A stretch of 64,000 nt of DNA from Podocnemis expansa (Eukaryota; Chordata; Testudines; Podocnemididae), in the NCBI GenBank assembly GCA_007922195.1, contig ML681998.1:20380262-20444261 (forward strand), in the 5' to 3' direction. Shown in pieces: positions 60,055 through 64,000 of the stretch. Below the pieces are notes generated by a model. It saw nothing but the letters and a program-made list of their open reading frames with translations, had not been told where the DNA came from and did not search any database. The translations under genes and the position numbers were made by a program. The stretch's first letter is position 1. Each line of letters opens with the position of its first letter.

Positions 60055-60260
60055 ACATAGAACCTATAAGCCCCCCAGATAGATGAGGGCCCCACTATCC
60101 CAGGTGGTATACAAACAAAACACAAAAAGACAGTCCCTGCCCAAAGAGCTTACAATCTAAGTGCAAGATAAACAACAGATGGGTACAGTCACGGGAATAT
60201 GAGTACAGGGACCAAATGAGACGAAGCCAGCACTGCAAGCAGCGATATCAGCGCACCCAC
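60055..60260 (+). repeat. Ancient dispersed repeat (LINE-tail-like)
   Basis: Contains GAGGGCCCCACTATCCCAGG, TGGTATACAAACAAAAC, AGACAGTCCCTGCCCAAAG and AGCTTACAATCTAAGTGC. This order of words is widespread in amniote repeats and probably derives from an old LINE tail. Family not assigned. Confidence 0.4.
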
Positions 60261-60295
60261 AGCAAAACAGTTTCTTCTCAAGATTATTGTATAAA

Positions 60296-60465
60296 TAGAA
60301 TCATAGATGCAGAGCTGGAAGGGGCCCTAATTCATTCCATTGCCCTGAGACAGGAATTAAAACACAAAGGCCATCCTCAGCAGATGTTTGTCTAACCTGT
60401 TCCTAAAATCCTCTAACGACTGGGACTCTATAGTTACCCTATGTAACCTGTTTCTAGCAAAGTTA
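60296..60465 (-). mobile_element. Old CR1 LINE fragment, reverse
   Basis: TAGAATCATAGATGCAGAGC and TGGAAGGGGCCCTAATTCATTCC, then GTTTGTCTAACCTGTTCCTAAAATCCTC and ACCTGTTTCTAGC, in the order of the CR1 3' end complement. Confidence 0.6.
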
Positions 60466-60849
60466 TGGAATCACAGCAAAGGAGAGTTTTAAGGAATGAT
60501 CTGAAGGAGGATAATAGGGTAGATGTGTGGGTATTTACAGGAAGTATCTCCCAAATGTGACAGGTGGCATAGGAGAAAGTACAAATATGCGTGTTCAGAA
60601 ATTTAAAAAGTGGGAGAAACAAGCTGGCATCATAAGCCAGAGTTTAAAAAAAAAAAAAGCTCAATATGATGAGAAAAGACAATGAAGATAAGCATCTTAC
60701 ATTTGATCATTTTTAGTTACTGAGACTGTCAGCACAGGCTGAAAATAAAGTGCCCATTGATGATTCATATTTTATTGTATTGTGAGTTTAAATGCTGCAG
60801 AAAGATAGAATAAAAAAAATTTGAGTGAGTTTAAAGAAGGATTGGAGTG

Positions 60850-61200
60850 GAGCAGAGTCCAATATAACAGCCAGAGTTAGAGCAGACAAACCAAAATTCA
60901 GTGAACAGGAAAAGAACAATGTTACCAAGAGATTCAAAGATAAAAAGCAAAGTCTAGTAAATCACATATATATTTATCAGAAACAAATCATGCTGAATGA
61001 GCTTGATTTCCTTCTTTGACTAGTTCAGCGGATAGGGAAATGGAATGGACAGGATATACCTGGACTTCAGCAAGGCTTTTAACACAGCCACATGTGACAG
61101 TCTGAAAAGTAAGCTGGAAAGATGCCAGCTTGGTAAAGCTATCATTAAGTGGATCTATAATTGGCTAACCTACTACTCTGGGAAGCTAAGGAACTGGAAG
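60850..61200 (+). mobile_element. Old CR1 RT fragment
   Basis: Includes the degenerate DFSKAF motif (ATATACCTGGACTTCAGCAAGGCTTTTAAC), followed by a KSKLERCQLGKAIIKWIYNWL-like frame. It differs strongly from the young copy 450 bp downstream, so this is a different, older insertion. Confidence 0.6.
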
Positions 61201-61645
61201 GAAGGTGTATAGAAAATAATTCTCCCAAAATATGAAAAAAGGCACCTGATAGTGAACCTTAACTGAAACTCATGGGAACAGAACTGAACATTTTCTGTTG
61301 GCTTTTGTTTCAAAACAGTTCTCCTGGGGAATCCCCTCCAGTTGAAAGATGGGCTGGGCATAACATCTGGACATAACCACTCGGGTTTATCCATGAAGGA
61401 TCAGTTCAGCTGATCTGCCAATGCATTCTGTTTCCCAAAAGGTAAGCAGCTTTAAAGTGAACCAATTGAACTATTTAAGAGTTACAGAGGCTAACTGCCT
61501 CCTGGCAGAGTTGGCTGATAGTGCTCCTTGTTAGGACTCCTTAACTCTGTGTCCTGCGTTGAAGATATCAGATTAGGCCCTTAGACTAAGGCTACAAGGC
61601 CTATCTGGGCAGGGCAAGGAAAATACCACTTCTCTTGCTTTAATG

Positions 61646-63219
61646 GAAGGTCAGGTTAGGGACTGCTTAAAGAAGCTGGATGTGCACAAGTGCATGGGGT
61701 CGGACGAAATGCATCCAAGAGTGCTAAGGGAATTGGCCGATGAGATAGCAGCACCGCTGGCTGTTATCTTTCAAAACTCATGGAGAATGGGGGAGGTGCC
61801 AGAGGATTGGAAAAAAGCAAATGTAGTGCCTATTTTCAAGAAAGGGAAAAAGGAGGATCCGGGGAATTATAGACCAGTCAGCCTCACCTCAATCCCTGGA
61901 AAAATTATGGAGCAGATTCTCAAAGAATCCATCCTCAAACACTTAGAGGAAAATAAAGTGATCAGGAACAGTCAGCATGGATTTACCAAGGGTAAATCAT
62001 GCCTGACCAATCTCATCTCCTTCTATGATCAGATGACTGGTTTTCTGGATGCAGAAAGAACCGTTGATGTCATATACCTTGATTTTAGCAAGGCTTTTGA
62101 TACAGTTTCCCACAGCATTCTCACTGGCAAATTAAGGAAGTATGGGTTGGATAGGTGGACTGTAAGGTGGATAGAAAACTGGCTAGATCAACGGTTTCAG
62201 CGTGTAGGAATCAATGGTTCCATGTCTAGCTGGCAGCCAGTCACGAGTGGTGTGCCCCAGGGGTCGGTCCTGGGGCCGGCTCTGTTCAACATTTTCATCG
62301 ATGATCTGGATGATGGAATGGACTGCATTCTCAGTAAATTTGTGGATGACACCAAGCTGGGGGGACCAGTAGACACGTTGGAGGGCAAGGACAGGATTCA
62401 GGGAGACCTACATAAATTGGAACAGTGGGCCAATAGAAATCTTATGAGCTTCAATAAAGACAAGTGTAAAATCCTGCATGTGGGATGAAAGAACCCCATG
62501 CACTGTTACAGGCTGGGAAACATTCAGTTAAGTAGCAGCAGTGTAGAAAAGGACCTGGGGGTCATGGTGGATGGGAAGCTAGATATGAGTCAGCAGTGTG
62601 CTCTTGCTGCCAAAAAGGCCAATGGCATACTGGGCTGCATCAAAAGAAGTATTACCAGCAGATCAAGGGATGGGATCATTCCCCTCTATTCTGCACTGGT
62701 AAGGCCACATCTAGAATACTGTGTTCAGTTTTGGGCTCCCCACTACAAAAAGGACAGGGACATGCTCAACAGAGTTCAGAGGAGGGCAACCAAAATGATT
62801 AAAGGGCTGGAGCACAAGCCCTATGAGGAAAGACTGAAAGCATTAGGCTTATTTAGTCTGCAGAAGAGAAGATTGAGGGGGGATTTGATAGCAACCTTCA
62901 ACTACTTGAAGGGATGCTCTAAGGAAGATGGAGCTCGACTGTTCTTGGTAATAACAGAGGACAGAACGAGGAGCAATGGTCTCAAGTTGCGGTTAGGGAG
63001 GTCGAGGCTGGATATTAGAAAAAAACTTTTTTACTAGGCGAGTGGTGAAGCCTTGGAATGAGCTGCCAAGGGAGGTGGTGGAGTCTCCATCTTTGGAGGT
63101 GTTTAAGGCCCAGCTGGACAAAACCATGAGTGGGATGGTTTAGTGGGAGTGGTCCTGCCTCTGGCAGGGGGTTGGACTAGATCACCTATGAGGTCCCTTC
63201 CAACCCTAGGATTCTATGA
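61646..63219 (+). mobile_element. CR1 LINE, young 5'-truncated copy
   Basis: Corresponds to 8429-9970 of the copy at 6755, starting within ORF2 at GGTCAGGTTAGGGACTGC. The ORF2 text runs from [12 protein letters not shown] to ILHVG, then has a stop (TGA at 62486-62488, CGA in the other copy), then continues from [10 protein letters not shown] to the end near 63034. The RT box reads FVDD where the other copy has FADD. It ends GGATTCTATGA directly before a hAT element. It keeps the three 11-12 bp segments missing from the first copy. Confidence 0.93.
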
Positions 63220-63222
63220 ATG

Positions 63223-63596
63223 CAGGGGTCAGCAACAGCCAGCACCCATGCCAAAAGTGGCATGAGAGCTGAGCCTGAGTGGCATGTGGCGCTGCTCAGC
63301 CGCCCCCCCCCCCCAGGACCCCACTGGCTGTGCTTCGCCACCGAGGAGCATAGCCAGAAGGGACAAGAAGGCTGTGGTGTGTGGCTCCTGGCTCTGCTGG
63401 GCAGGGCTAGAAGGAAGCGGGGCAGGTTGGCCAGCCAGGAGCCGGAGGCCACCTGCCACTGAAGGGGGATCAGTGCCAGACAGCCCTGACTCCGGGAGGC
63501 CGCTTTCTGCTGTGGGGGTGGGAGCCAGCCTTAACCCTGAAGCCTAGCACTGTCAGCGGGGCTGGCAGTGGGGCCAGCAGAAGTTGCTGACCCCTG
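63223..63596. mobile_element. hAT non-autonomous element, 374 bp
   Basis: Left CAGGGGTCAGCAAC and right GTTGCTGACCCCTG are perfect 14-bp inverted repeats. The interior shares blocks with 20752-21484 (GCACCCATG.CAAAAGTGGCA). The left flank (TATGAATG) is the CR1 end and matches the right flank (CTCTAATG) only partly, so the target duplication is not secure. Confidence 0.8.
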
Positions 63597-64000
63597 CTCT
63601 AATGCATGCTTGTGAAAATGTAATCAGTTAAGTTCCTCTTGTTAGTTTTGCCTGCATGAACAAATGGCCCTGTGATTATCTGCTTTTGCAAGATGTCATA
63701 CCCCCCCGCCCCCAAGGAGTTCAGACTTATTGGGTGCAGCAAATCCCTTCTATAATTATCAGCTATAGATCAATATTATGCTCCTCTAATAAGATATTAC
63801 CCAAGATATGCTGGCAAAAGTTGTGAAGGTGGCAAAACACCATGTGCAAGTGAGCATCAAAGAGGTATCAATAGGAGAGGACAGGAGTAGATGGCTGACA
63901 GCGTGGAGCCGAAAAAGAGAAGAGATTTGGTGCCAATGGAGAAACTGGGAAGTAAAAGGACAAAAACAACTATTAAAAAGGACAGGGACTCCTCAAAACA

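Larger units (their letters stand above)
58385..64000 (-). other. LRP12: LRP12 upstream intron (partial)
   Basis: Begins at the acceptor of the ectodomain exon and continues past the window end. No exon for the first CUB domain or signal peptide is visible. Content is almost all transposon debris, listed separately. Nothing recognised in 58390-58850, 59610-60050, 60470-60845, 61200-61640 and 63605-64000 (which includes a short C-run at 63702). Confidence 0.75.

Overview
This is a repeat-dense vertebrate (sauropsid) nuclear window, most likely from a turtle. The grounds are young CR1 LINEs, TX1-like LINE and DIRS debris, many hAT MITEs and the tRNA-type short repeat seen in chelonian DNA. A crocodilian cannot be excluded. 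It holds parts of two ordinary host genes, both on the minus strand: exons 1 and 2 of DPYS (dihydropyrimidinase) and the last three coding exons of LRP12 (LDL-receptor-related protein 12). Exon boundaries were placed by hand from splice sites, codon phase and family sequence. The head-to-tail order LRP12 then DPYS matches the mammalian arrangement. LRP12 begins beyond the right edge of the window and DPYS ends beyond the left edge. Layout: 1-1056 is part of DPYS intron 2, with a palindrome-rich MITE. Exon 2 is at 1057-1215. Intron 1 (1216-14625) carries LINE remnants, a MIR-type SINE, a nearly complete CR1 ORF2 and a second palindromic MITE. Exon 1 is at 14626-14886. The 31-kb intergenic region (14887 to about 46100) shows no host gene. 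It is dominated by a DIRS-type (tyrosine-recombinase) retrotransposon at about 27294-40455, broken up by a 6.4-kb unit with TGTGACA/TGTCACA ends that holds a TX1-like LINE, by an 896-bp hAT and by two short retroposons. Downstream of it lies an 1.8-kb hAT-bounded segment with a perfect 8-bp target duplication. LRP12 exons follow at 47667-48530, 56516-56648 and 57283-58384. The 8-kb intron between the first two contains hAT MITEs and a second DIRS remnant. 58385-64000 is further LRP12 intron with several CR1 copies. The most informative pattern is in the hAT elements. Reading their flanks recovers 8-bp target duplications in nearly every case, and the TIR families that duplicate nnnTAnnn separate from one that duplicates GTTGGAAC (fits nTnnnnAn). 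The second pattern is that about half of the short retroposons are fold-back (inverted) copies, some with clean target duplications. The third is the three-level nesting DIRS > TGTGACA element > TX1-like LINE. I found no CRISPR, bacterial operon or new host protein system; the novelty here is in transposon architecture.
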